Source: Phoronis ovalis
Taxonomy: Eukaryota > Phoronida > Phoronidae
Direction of reading: 5' to 3'
NCBI GenBank assembly: GCA_028565635.1
Contig: JAOXYB010016032.1
Coordinates: 1-19,264, forward strand
Length of the DNA stretch: 19,264 nucleotides
The notes beneath the pieces are model-generated. The model saw only the letters and a list, made by a program, of their open reading frames with translations. It did no database searches and was not told where the DNA came from. This document shows, one piece after another, positions 18,720 to 19,264 of this stretch (within the stretch, counting starts at the first letter, position 1; each line of letters starts with the position of its first letter). The translations under genes and the position numbers were made by a program.

Positions 18720-19264
18720 GTAAGCTTACCATAATATCTCTGTATCATTGACTGCACTCAAGAACAGTGCTGGAATGCAATTTTGAATAAATCGAGCCAT
18801 TAGTATTCAGTTCTTCCACGACTAACTATCCATAATTAGTTGCCATAATAAACCTTCAATGAAACAAGAATGAATAAATACAGCTTTTATATACTGGCTG
18901 TGTAATTAATCTATTTCACTATCAGTATCTTAATGCCAATGTTGCTTTATAGTAATCTGATTGGGCTGTGAATTTAGCTGCAGTTTGTATATAAATAAAG
19001 GGATTATCACCGTTTTGTTTTGAGATAATAATTTAGGTATTTATAAACAGGAGCTAATAGTCCGAAATGTTAATCCTGGAGAAACGGAATACTAACATCT
19101 GGATTTATCCAGGCTGTAGTAATACAACATTTTTATGCCCATCACTATGTAATAGCGAAAGGGCATATAGCCGTACCGTCTGTGGTGGCGGCGTCGGCGT
19201 ATGTACCCTTTTCTTTGTGTTGCTATAACGGCTTCAGCTTTCGTCAGATCATCTTCGTATTTGG
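18720..19264. other. Intron 21 (3' end outside window)
   Basis: AT-rich intron sequence to 19134, then the head of a dispersed repeat to the window edge. No further exon is seen. Confidence 0.82.
19135..19264. mobile_element. Second copy (left end) of the repeat element of intron 10, cut by the window
   Basis: Starts ATGCCCATCACTATG, identical to the left end at 8826, and stays alignable with 8826-8956 over about 130 bases, including GGGCATATAG, CCTTTTCTTT, ACGGCTTCAGCTTT and CAGATCATCTTC-like blocks. The self-complementary head is less perfect here. It has the same orientation as the first copy. Confidence 0.8.

Overview
This window is animal nuclear DNA. It is AT-rich, all the coding signal is on the + strand, and that signal is split into short exons with GT..AG borders separated by AT-rich introns of about 150 to 2400 bases. 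The encoded protein (ankyrin repeats, leucine-rich repeats, ROC GTPase, COR, kinase) is a LRRK-type ROCO kinase, a family typical of metazoans. The protein resembles LRRK1 more than LRRK2 in several stretches. The phylum cannot be fixed from the sequence; intron style and dispersed repeats suggest an invertebrate.

One gene fills the window. I resolve 21 internal exons between 426 and 18719. Their reading phases agree at every junction and give 1921 consecutive codons without a stop. Both ends are missing: the first visible exon already lies inside the ankyrin region, and the last exon stops just after the glycine-rich loop of the kinase. The layout is ankyrin repeats (exons 1-7, 426 to about 5560), leucine-rich repeats (exons 7-10, about 5640-8576), ROC GTPase (exons 11-13, 10989-12421), COR (exons 14-19, 13042-17027), a pre-kinase linker (exon 20) and the kinase N-lobe (exon 21). 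The clearest departure from human LRRK proteins is a segment of about 210 residues within COR-B, roughly 120 of them a proline-free, highly charged predicted coiled coil, encoded by exon 19.

The introns carry the other structure. Intron 10 (8577-10988) holds a 2.06-kb non-coding element with inverted ends (8826-10885), built mostly of degenerate tandem units of about 310 bp mixed with shorter units of about 150 bp. The head of a second copy begins at 19135 and runs off the window. Intron 3 holds three copies of a 52-bp repeat reaching the splice acceptor of exon 4. Intron 2 holds an 18-bp triplicate overlapping a perfect hairpin. I found no tRNA, rRNA, CRISPR array, second gene or bacterial-type signal.
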